Positions 6,192-11,731 of a stretch of DNA of 11,731 nt are shown piece after piece. The stretch is from JABLTI01 sp030629105 (GTDB lineage: Archaea > Asgardarchaeota > Heimdallarchaeia > JABLTI01): NCBI GenBank assembly GCA_030629105.1, contig DAOVPS010000097.1, positions 1 through 11,731 of the forward strand, in the 5' to 3' direction. The translations under genes and the position numbers were made by a program. Below the pieces are notes generated by a model. It saw nothing but the letters and a program-made list of their open reading frames with translations. It was not told where the DNA came from and ran no database searches. How positions within the stretch are numbered: the first letter of the stretch is position 1; each line of letters opens with the position of its first letter.

Positions 6192-8771
6192 ATGAACAGT
6201 AGAAAAATTCTAACACTAATTATTTTGTTTGTACTATCTGGAATGACACTTTTTGTTTCCGATATTACAATAAACAGTAACTCGTTAATTGATAGCTCGA
6301 AATTATCAATGGAACCGAGTAATCCTATTAATAATTTTGGAATAAATGCTGTTATTGATGAAGTAACTGAGATTGGACAATTAGATGAAAACTATGGAAT
6401 CTTTCGTGGTCTTTTTGTTAAAGGGTCAGTAGCATTTGTTGCAAGCGGTTTAAATGGATTAATTGCATTAGATATTTCTAATCCTTCTTCTCCGGTTTTT
6501 CTAGGTCAATGTGAACTTCCAGGAAGGCAAAACAGTTATGTTGCTGATTTTGAAGACGATGTTGCTGTTATTAGTTGTGAATATGATGGTGTTGTGACTG
6601 TAAATATTTCTGATCCAAGCAATATGTACATTTTAGATAGATATGATTTAACAAACAGTGTTCAAGACATAATAGTTGAGGACAATATTGTTTATGCTGC
6701 TTATACTTTTTCAGGACTAAGAACCCTTAACATCACTAATCCATCAGCAATTACATTCGAAGGTTCTTACTATTCCGGTTCTGGGACTGTTTATACAATA
6801 GAAAAATATGGTTCATATATACTAGCTTATAATAATGTCGGTTATGATGTTGATATAATTAATGTTACAGACGTAACTAATCCCTCATTTGTCTCCAGTT
6901 ATAATCCTGGTAGTTCAATGAGAGATATAACAACGAAAAACACTTATGCCTATCTCTTCTTGAATAGTGGTTATACTTACATAGTTGATCTAAGCGTAAT
7001 TACAAGTCCAAGTTACACAAGCCAATTTACTCATAGCGTCTGTTCACAGGCTAAAATAGAAAGTGATATTCTATATATAGCAGCTTATAGTCTTGTTAGG
7101 TTCTACAACGTATCAAATCCAACATCACCTACCTTTATTACAAATTATCAAGTAGAATCAGGTGATGCTGATTATTTGTATTTAAACGATACTACGTTAG
7201 CCGTAAGTCAACGTAATTATGGATTACTTTTACTTAATGTAACTGATGTTACCACACCAACAAAATTAGGAGAATTTGAGTATTATGGAAATCTGAATGG
7301 TGTGAAAGTGGATAATAATTTCGCTTACATGAGCTCCAACAATGGTTTCCTAATAGCAGATGTCAGTGATATAAGTAATCCAGTCTACATTTATAAAAAC
7401 GATACCGATATCTCAAATCAGGTTTATCATGTTGCTCTTTACAATAATTATGTTGTAGCTGTTTTTGATCATGATATAAGGATATTTGACGTCTCTAATC
7501 CTTATAATCCTGTATTTGTTAGTACTACCGATTTAGGCGATCAAATTCGAGATATAGAAGTAGCTGGTAATTTCGCTTATGTTGGAACATCAAATGACGG
7601 ATTATTAATTGTCAATTTAACAGATGTTAATTCTCCAACAATAATCTCCTCACTAGATGAGGGTTATGCCATATATGATTTATTTGTCAATGGTAATTTT
7701 GTATACGTGGCAAAAGGTTCCAATGGCATAGCAATAATAAATACAACTGATCTTCAGAGTCCAGACAATCTTCAAAATATTTCCCTGGCAGGAACAACTA
7801 GCTCTATTTGCGGTAGCGGTAATTACATCTTCACTGGGAACAATAACAATGGAATTAAAGTCTATAATGCTGCGACTAAAGATAGCGCTTATGAAATTGA
7901 TTCCGTCAGTATTTCACCATATGCTCAAAGCTATCATATCGAAACAGAAGGAAATTATCTCTACTTAACCAGGAATGAATTTGGTGTTTTGGTTTTCAAT
8001 TGGTCTAATCCAACGAACGTCGTTCAATGTGGTGAATATTATGATGATGATGGAGAAGCAGGAGCTTTAGCATTTAGTAATGGAACTGTTTTTGTTGCTG
8101 ATGGCTCTGGTGGGCTAGAAATTATCAAATATGATACAGATGGTGATATGCTCTCGAATTTTGAAGAAGAAGAAATTTATGGAACAGATCCATTCACCGG
8201 AGACACCGATGGTGATACTATTGGCGATTACGATGAAATTTTCACTTTCTTCACCGATCCAACACTAGCAGACACCGATGCAGATGGCATAAATGATTAT
8301 GATGAATTAACAGGGGCTAATGGTTACTACACTGATCCATTATTATGGGACACCGATGGTGATTCCTTAAGTGATAGTTCTGAGGTAGATACTCATCTTA
8401 CCGATCCAACAGATTCTGATACTGATAATGACAATTTAGACGATGGCGAAGAAGTTACTCTTGGTGATGACGGATTCATTACTGACCCCACTGATTCTGA
8501 TACCGATGCTGATGGGTTGAGTGATGACGATGAGTATACTGAAGGCACTGATCCTACTGATGCCGACACCGACGACGATAGTTATTCCGATGGTGACGAA
8601 GTTACTGCAGGAACTGATCCTCTTGATCCTGAAGACTATCCTGGTGCTACTACTCCTCCTTCAACAAGTCCAACTGATGAAGGATCTCTTGCTAGTAGTC
8701 TAATTGGGTTCACAGCACTATTCATATTTGGAATGACTATGATTGTTTTAGTAAAACAAAGAAAGAAGTAA
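6192..8771 (+). CDS. Surface protein: 14 LVIVD blades, calcium repeats, membrane anchor
   Basis: This 859-residue secreted protein is tethered to the cell surface. Residues about 5-25 form a signal peptide or N-terminal helix. From about 54 to 648 there are 14 LVIVD-type repeats of about 42 residues, with cores such as GLLIVNLTDVNSP (470-482) and GLIALDISNPSSP (89-101). Fourteen blades fit two seven-bladed beta-propellers, at about 54-365 and 366-648. Residues 648-810 hold seven Asp-rich repeats of the D-T-D-x-D-G-x-x-D-x-x-E type ending in TDP, as in thrombospondin type-3 calcium-binding repeats. A Thr/Ser/Pro stalk (819-832), a membrane helix (about 834-854) and the basic tail KQRKK complete it. 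Eight blades carry an Asn-x-Ser/Thr sequon. It likely binds a ligand or partner outside the cell and uses calcium to stiffen the stalk. No catalytic motif is visible. A seven-blade relative lies at 10446-11525. Confidence 0.9.
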   Translation: MNSRKILTLIILFVLSGMTLFVSDITINSNSLIDSSKLSMEPSNPINNFGINAVIDEVTEIGQLDENYGIFRGLFVKGSVAFVASGLNGLIALDISNPSSPVFLGQCELPGRQNSYVADFEDDVAVISCEYDGVVTVNISDPSNMYILDRYDLTNSVQDIIVEDNIVYAAYTFSGLRTLNITNPSAITFEGSYYSGSGTVYTIEKYGSYILAYNNVGYDVDIINVTDVTNPSFVSSYNPGSSMRDITTKNTYAYLFLNSGYTYIVDLSVITSPSYTSQFTHSVCSQAKIESDILYIAAYSLVRFYNVSNPTSPTFITNYQVESGDADYLYLNDTTLAVSQRNYGLLLLNVTDVTTPTKLGEFEYYGNLNGVKVDNNFAYMSSNNGFLIADVSDISNPVYIYKNDTDISNQVYHVALYNNYVVAVFDHDIRIFDVSNPYNPVFVSTTDLGDQIRDIEVAGNFAYVGTSNDGLLIVNLTDVNSPTIISSLDEGYAIYDLFVNGNFVYVAKGSNGIAIINTTDLQSPDNLQNISLAGTTSSICGSGNYIFTGNNNNGIKVYNAATKDSAYEIDSVSISPYAQSYHIETEGNYLYLTRNEFGVLVFNWSNPTNVVQCGEYYDDDGEAGALAFSNGTVFVADGSGGLEIIKYDTDGDMLSNFEEEEIYGTDPFTGDTDGDTIGDYDEIFTFFTDPTLADTDADGINDYDELTGANGYYTDPLLWDTDGDSLSDSSEVDTHLTDPTDSDTDNDNLDDGEEVTLGDDGFITDPTDSDTDADGLSDDDEYTEGTDPTDADTDDDSYSDGDEVTAGTDPLDPEDYPGATTPPSTSPTDEGSLASSLIGFTALFIFGMTMIVLVKQRKK
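8133..8621 (+). repeat. Seven imperfect tandem repeats encoding calcium-binding loops
   Basis: Seven units of about 57-75 bases begin with GAT/GAC-ACx-GAT codons (Asp-Thr-Asp) and end with codons for Thr-Asp-Pro. Unit starts fall at residues 648, 671, 694, 720, 743, 770 and 792. Unit length varies: the third and fifth carry three to four extra residues (GANGYY, GDDGFI) before TDP. The segment recurs in GACACCGATG-like words (for example at 8202, 8270 and 8350), so it could recombine to change repeat number. Family knowledge assigns calcium binding to this motif. Confidence 0.85.
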
Positions 8772-8780
8772 ATAGTTCAT

Positions 8781-8810
8781 CTTTATTTCTTCTTTTTTTT
8801 CTATTTTTTT
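8781..8810 (+). terminator. Poly-T terminator after the large LVIVD gene
   Basis: Runs of eight and seven T occur in a pyrimidine tract starting ten bases after the stop codon. This is the usual archaeal termination signal and separates the LVIVD gene from the small membrane protein gene that follows. Confidence 0.6.
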
Positions 8811-8937
8811 CCCGTTAAAATGCGTCCTTCCCAAATCGCGCTTCTATCCCTTTAAGAAGAAGTGTGAGTCCAGAGCTTCATTTTTTACCAAACATTTTTT
8901 GCTGGAAAAAGAATAAACAGAATTAGAGGGGATTGGA

Positions 8938-9135
8938 ATGTTATTTAAGATCATATTATATACTCTCAATAATATTAGGAATGACCCCCCATATGAGTAC
9001 TATCTTTATGTTTTAACCATTACCTTAGGAGTCTTTTTCTTTTTTGTTGTGAGTTTCTTACTTTGGCGTCTGTTTAAGCAGAAACGTACAGAACAACTGC
9101 CAAGTATAGATGATGAATTAATTGACTTGGAATAG
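8938..9135 (+). CDS. Small single-span membrane protein, unknown function
   Basis: This 65-residue protein has a short N-terminal part with the sequence RNDPPYEYY, one hydrophobic helix at about 22-45 containing FFFFVV, a basic KQKR right after it and an acidic tail (DDELIDLE). The positive-inside rule places the tail in the cytoplasm and the N-terminus outside. A strong ribosome site, GAGGGG (8926-8931), lies six bases before the ATG, which is the main reason to accept such a short gene. It is preceded by a T-rich terminator and 166 bases of non-coding sequence (8772-8937) with only a weak TATA-like TTTAAGAA (8851-8858). I do not recognise a family. It may assist a neighbouring membrane protein, but nothing proves this. 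Confidence 0.7.
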   Translation: MLFKIILYTLNNIRNDPPYEYYLYVLTITLGVFFFFVVSFLLWRLFKQKRTEQLPSIDDELIDLE

Positions 9136-9149
9136 ATTACTGGTTCCGA

Positions 9150-9156
9150 TTTTTTT
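9150..9156 (+). terminator. Possible T-run terminator after the small membrane protein
   Basis: Seven consecutive T lie 15 bases after the stop codon. A short T run like this can end transcription in archaea; it is modest evidence on its own. Confidence 0.35.
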
Positions 9157-9185
9157 GTAGCTCCGTTCGTTAATTGGATTGTTAT

Positions 9186-9242
9186 AAGAAGAAAAAATGA
9201 AAAGAATCTGATGGATCAACTCTGAAATGTGAAACATCAGAT
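9186..9242 (-). terminator. Stem-loop plus T-rich tract after the DUF4234-like gene
   Basis: ATCTGATG (9206-9213) and CATCAGAT (9235-9242) form an 8-bp stem with a 21-base loop, 35 bases past the stop of the minus-strand gene. Read on the minus strand, the stem is followed by a T-rich tract (complement of 9186-9205). This resembles a hairpin-assisted terminator between two convergent genes. The long loop weakens the case. Confidence 0.45.
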
Positions 9243-9276
9243 AATTGAAACTAAGTAATTCACTTTGTACTATCTT

Positions 9277-9669
9277 CTACCTTGTTCTACCACGAATTTG
9301 GATATTCAAAGCATTTTGCCATTTCCATCCGTAATATATGGATATAATTCCAAGGGTTAACCAAGACAAGCATATAGTAATCAACAAAATACTTAATCCA
9401 CTAGGAACATTATATGATCCACCTTTTGAGGCAATATGTTCATGGAGTTTATCGTAGATCAAAAACATATACACAATAGTACCAAAACCTAATAGCATTA
9501 AAAGGAAAACTAGAATTACACTGACTGCTTCTCCTTTTCCATGTCTTGCATATAACTTATTCAAATCATCCATTGTTAAATAGACATAAATTATACCGCA
9601 AATACCGCCGGTTATGATGCTTAAAAACATCCAAAGAAAATAAGATCTTTCTTGTATTTGTACTGCCAT
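9277..9669 (-). CDS. DUF4234-like three-span membrane protein
   Basis: This 130-residue protein has hydrophobic segments at about 9-31, 48-71 and 90-113. The N-terminal pattern ERSYFLWMFLSIITGGICGIIY, followed by DDLNKL, matches the DUF4234 family style (aromatic-rich first helix, Gly-Ile-Cys-Gly-Ile turn, then a polar D-x-L-N helix). The role of the family is not known. The ATG at 9669 is fixed by an in-frame TAA directly before it, and GAGATGAT just upstream resembles the archaeal ribosome site. A TATA-like box at about 9723-9733 would give a leader of about 30 bases; another at 9687-9694 would place transcription at the start codon. The C-terminus ends in RGRTR, probably cytoplasmic. Confidence 0.8.
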   Translation of the reverse strand: MAVQIQERSYFLWMFLSIITGGICGIIYVYLTMDDLNKLYARHGKGEAVSVILVFLLMLLGFGTIVYMFLIYDKLHEHIASKGGSYNVPSGLSILLITICLSWLTLGIISIYYGWKWQNALNIQIRGRTR

Positions 9670-9766
9670 TTAATCATCTCATCCATAATATATTCTAGTT
9701 ACAATAAATAATTCACTAAATGATAAATATAACTGTTCTAATACTTTTTTAAATAATACTGTTGTC

Positions 9767-9787
9767 CATGTTTTTCAAGTAAACATG
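9767..9787. repeat. Perfect 7-bp stem-loop in an otherwise empty intergenic region
   Basis: CATGTTT (9767-9773), a seven-base loop and AAACATG (9781-9787) form a hairpin. The 229-base interval 9670-9898 shows no gene on either strand. A second small hairpin, TTCAAT-TTTC-ATTGAA (9849-9864), lies 35 bases past the flavodoxin stop. Neither is followed by a clear T run on the minus strand, so neither looks like a normal terminator. Confidence 0.4.
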
Positions 9788-9898
9788 ATATAGTTTTCTT
9801 TTCGAGCTCCTTGGGCTTATCATATTAATTTATCACATCTAACTATATTTCAATTTTCATTGAATTTAATAACCACTTTAACTAGACTAAATTTACTT

Positions 9899-10351
9899 TT
9901 ATTTCTCTATCTTTCCTACTAGTTGTTTACCTAACTCGCGGCACTCTTCCATTACTTTACTATTTGGACTTCCGTTTGATTCTATTGTTTCACCAATTTT
10001 TGCCCCTAGCTTCATCATGCTAAACAGTTTCTCAAACGGCTCTCGCACTCGCCCTCCTCCTCCGTGAGAATAGAATAATCCATAAGGTTTATCCTCTAAT
10101 CCTTGTCGATTGGTTTTTCGAGCAATGTAAAAATCATCTACGAATACCTTTAATCCTCCGGCAATATAACTATAATAATCAGGAGAACCAAAAGCAACTA
10201 CGTCGAATCGCCTAAATTGTTCTATGTCAAGTCGCTTCTCATTCGTGTTGACCAAAGTTACCTTAGCTCCAGCTGATCGAGCTCCATCAGCTACTGCTTC
10301 AGCCATAGCTTCAGTGTTACCATATTCTTGAGAGTGATAAAGTACAAGCAA
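9899..10351 (-). CDS. Flavodoxin-family FMN protein
   Basis: This 150-residue cytosolic flavoprotein probably carries electrons or reduces small substrates with bound FMN. The phosphate loop SQEYGNTEA (from residue 7) follows the first beta strand. GSPDYYSYIAGGLKVFVDD (55-73) gives the second FMN loop, with aromatic residues placed to stack on the ring, and YSHGGGG (94-100) gives the third. Length and layout fit the short flavodoxin/WrbA-like group. The start is uncertain. The only standard start codon in frame is TTG at 10351, which leaves a clipped first strand and has no ribosome site at a good distance. The frame stays open upstream through KKIVIL. An ATG at 10374 is out of frame by one base across a run of seven A. 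The gene lies 94 bases after the seven-blade LVIVD gene on the same strand; co-transcription is possible but not evident. Confidence 0.88.
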   Translation of the reverse strand: MLVLYHSQEYGNTEAMAEAVADGARSAGAKVTLVNTNEKRLDIEQFRRFDVVAFGSPDYYSYIAGGLKVFVDDFYIARKTNRQGLEDKPYGLFYSHGGGGRVREPFEKLFSMMKLGAKIGETIESNGSPNSKVMEECRELGKQLVGKIEK

Positions 10352-10398
10352 TATTACTATTTTTTTCGCCTCATTAAGTTTCTTTTTTAATGATTTTT

Positions 10399-10406
10399 CA
10401 TATTAT
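10399..10406 (-). promoter_or_regulatory. Candidate TATA box for the flavodoxin gene
   Basis: ATAATATG on the minus strand is centred about 29 bases before the ATG at 10374. It would start transcription near 10377, a few bases before that ATG, as for the other apparently leaderless genes here. An alternative AT-rich box at 10384-10393 would start transcription near 10362. Confidence 0.3.
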
Positions 10407-10445
10407 CCTTGATTATCTTACTGACTATTTGCTTAGCTATCTTAT

Positions 10446-11525
10446 TTAGTTATTGCTTTTTTTGAATCTAGTATGGAAAATAACAGTAACAGCAAAAAAA
10501 CTAGAAAGCAAAGGTAAGATGAATAGAGAACTACTAGAGGTGTGTACTTCTTCGATTGTGTATCTAAAAATAACCAAACCTTTCGGATAATTAACAACGT
10601 AAACTAAATCATCAACAATTTGTAATTTTTGAGAAGCTCCGGTATCATCGAATGAACCAATAACCTGTAAATTTGTAAAATCGCTAAAACCAATAACTTC
10701 GAGAGTGTTTGAATCTCCTACGAAAACATAATCATCTATTGAATCGACACCATAAGCTTGACTTGAAGTATCAATTTGAGCTATTTCTATTGGATTGGTT
10801 AAATTAGAAATATTAACAAAGTATATGCCGGATATAGAATTTGCAGTAATAAGAATATCCTCATTTAATTTAAAATCATAAATTTCTACAACATTGGCAT
10901 ATTGACCAATAAAAACTGGTGTGACTGGATTAGTAATATTAAGGAAAACTATCCTCGAACCCGATTGTTCCCAGTAGGTTACAAAAGCTATGTTTTCTCG
11001 AATAGCACAAACATTTGGCATACCTGTTGCATTATATTGAGAAAGTTTTTGTGGATTTGTTAGATCAGATACGTTGAGAATTAAGACCCCTCCATCTGTT
11101 TTCCCAACAATTGCTACATCATTGGAAACAAAAGTGCTGCCAACTTCAACGCCATCGTTGTATGAACCAACTTCAGTCAAATTAGTTGGATTAGTCACAT
11201 TTATGATTTTTAAACCCGAATCCCAACAAGCAACAAAGGCAAAATTTTCAACAACATGAAAATAATGAGCAAGAGGAAGGGGAAGATTGTCTAATAGTAT
11301 GGGTTCAGAAGCATTGGATACATCAAAAACACTTAATCCACCATAATAGTCAGAGACAAATGCTAGATTACCAGAGAGTTGAACATCAAAAGGAGCATTT
11401 CCAGTAGCAATCTCACTTAATTTTTCAAAATTGATAATTACATCATTGGTATCACTGTTTACTGGTATAATATTAAAAATAAAAATAAAGAGAATAACTC
11501 CTATTTTCATCCTAATATATTTCAT
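10446..11525 (-). CDS. Surface protein with seven LVIVD blades and membrane anchor
   Basis: This 359-residue protein has a signal peptide (about 1-25), seven LVIVD repeats (about 44-322), a short Ser-rich spacer (329-333, TSSSS) and a membrane helix (about 334-350) before the basic tail HTRFKKSNN. Repeat cores include GLKIINVTNPT (104-114) and GGVLILNVSDLTNP (145-158). Seven blades make one closed beta-propeller. The segment INFEKLSEIATG (31-42) looks like a lone outer strand that would pair with the last blade, whose own outer strand is missing. Blades 2-5 carry an Asn-x-Ser/Thr sequon at the same place. No enzyme residues are visible, so ligand or protein binding at the cell surface is the likely role. 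The ATG at 11525 fits a TATA box 23-24 bases upstream; an ATG at 11510 is the alternative. It lacks the calcium repeats of its larger relative at 6192-8771. Confidence 0.9.
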   Translation of the reverse strand: MKYIRMKIGVILFIFIFNIIPVNSDTNDVIINFEKLSEIATGNAPFDVQLSGNLAFVSDYYGGLSVFDVSNASEPILLDNLPLPLAHYFHVVENFAFVACWDSGLKIINVTNPTNLTEVGSYNDGVEVGSTFVSNDVAIVGKTDGGVLILNVSDLTNPQKLSQYNATGMPNVCAIRENIAFVTYWEQSGSRIVFLNITNPVTPVFIGQYANVVEIYDFKLNEDILITANSISGIYFVNISNLTNPIEIAQIDTSSQAYGVDSIDDYVFVGDSNTLEVIGFSDFTNLQVIGSFDDTGASQKLQIVDDLVYVVNYPKGLVIFRYTIEEVHTSSSSLFILPLLSSFFAVTVIFHTRFKKSNN

Positions 11526-11543
11526 AAATGAATAACTGAAACC

Positions 11544-11553
11544 TATTTAAAAA
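11544..11553 (-). promoter_or_regulatory. TATA box of the seven-blade LVIVD gene
   Basis: TTTTTAAATA on the minus strand is centred about 23-24 bases before the ATG at 11525. Transcription would start at about that codon, again suggesting a leaderless mRNA. No ribosome site is evident before the ATG. Confidence 0.5.
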
Positions 11554-11631
11554 GAAATTATATCACTCTTGGAGAATTGATCTTTAGATCTTCAAGCAAC
11601 AGTGTGTTTCTGAGCAAAAATTTAGCTCTAA

Positions 11632-11731
11632 TTAGATGCCTTCAAATTCCTCGCGAGCATCTTTTGCTGCTTGACTAATTTCCTCAACCATTTTATCACA
11701 TATTGGCTTGAAGTCTTCCTTGTAACATGAA
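11632..11731 (-). CDS. C-terminal end of an unidentified protein (partial)
   Basis: Reading inward from the right edge on the minus strand, 32 codons remain open before a TAA (plus 11632-11634). The peptide begins SCYKEDFKPICDKMVEEISQ and continues with AAKDAREEFEGI. It is a charged amphipathic helix with two Cys eight residues apart, and its amino-acid mix looks like real coding sequence. The 5' part lies outside the window, so no family is assigned. The Cys pair could bind a metal or be structural. The 106 bases between its stop and the next gene (11526-11631) contain that gene's promoter and an AAATTTTTGC stretch that could end this transcript. Confidence 0.6.
   Translation of the reverse strand, partial: SCYKEDFKPICDKMVEEISQAAKDAREEFEGI

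Noticed and set aside
8133..8621. Calcium repeats considered as a dockerin or EF-hand domain
   Set aside because: The regular DTDxDGxxDxxE...TDP units occur seven times, unlike the paired dockerin layout or the 29-residue EF-hand; thrombospondin type-3-like repeats fit better.
8521..8703. Plus-strand frame within the calcium repeats
   Set aside because: Its Leu/Ile/Met/Thr-rich peptide is a frame-shifted reading of the Asp-rich repeats.
11074..11259. Plus-strand frame over the seven-blade LVIVD gene
   Set aside because: Antisense shadow of clear LVIVD blades.

Overview
The window looks like archaeal chromosome, most likely from an Asgard-type or similar uncultured archaeon. The DNA is AT-rich (roughly one third G+C by eye). 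Promoters look archaeal: TATA-like boxes sit about 22-26 bases before several start codons. Gene ends are marked by T-rich tracts. The surface proteins are LVIVD-type beta-propellers held by a C-terminal membrane helix with a basic tail, a style common in Asgard genomes. The lineage is an inference; no rRNA or other phylogenetic marker is present.

Layout, left to right. (1) 36-2006, minus: a complete HD-domain phosphohydrolase of the SAMHD1/dGTPase group. (2) 2180-5312, plus: an overlapping two-gene operon for a MacB/LolD-type ABC ATPase and its large FtsX-like permease; it diverges from the HD gene over a 173-base promoter region. (3) 5372-5950, minus: an orphan, very basic, helical 192-residue protein, convergent with the permease. 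(4) 6192-8771, plus: an 859-residue secreted, membrane-anchored protein with 14 LVIVD blades (readable as two seven-bladed propellers), seven calcium-binding thrombospondin type-3-like repeats, a short stalk and a C-terminal anchor. (5) 8938-9135, plus: a 65-residue single-span membrane protein. (6) Minus-strand genes: a DUF4234-like three-span membrane protein (9277-9669), a short flavodoxin whose start is problematic (9899-10351), and a second LVIVD protein with exactly seven blades (10446-11525). (7) At the right edge, the last 32 codons of another minus-strand gene.

The common theme is the cell envelope: an ABC transporter of the type that extracts or remodels envelope molecules, two propeller surface proteins and two small membrane proteins. 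The HD phosphohydrolase and flavodoxin are cytosolic and have no evident link to these. Apart from the ATPase-permease pair, the genes seem to be transcribed singly. I see no CRISPR array, tRNA, rRNA, transposase or recognised defence island. The most distinctive items are the 14-blade/7-blade paralogue pair, with glycosylation sequons built into the repeat consensus, and the flavodoxin start beside a seven-A run.
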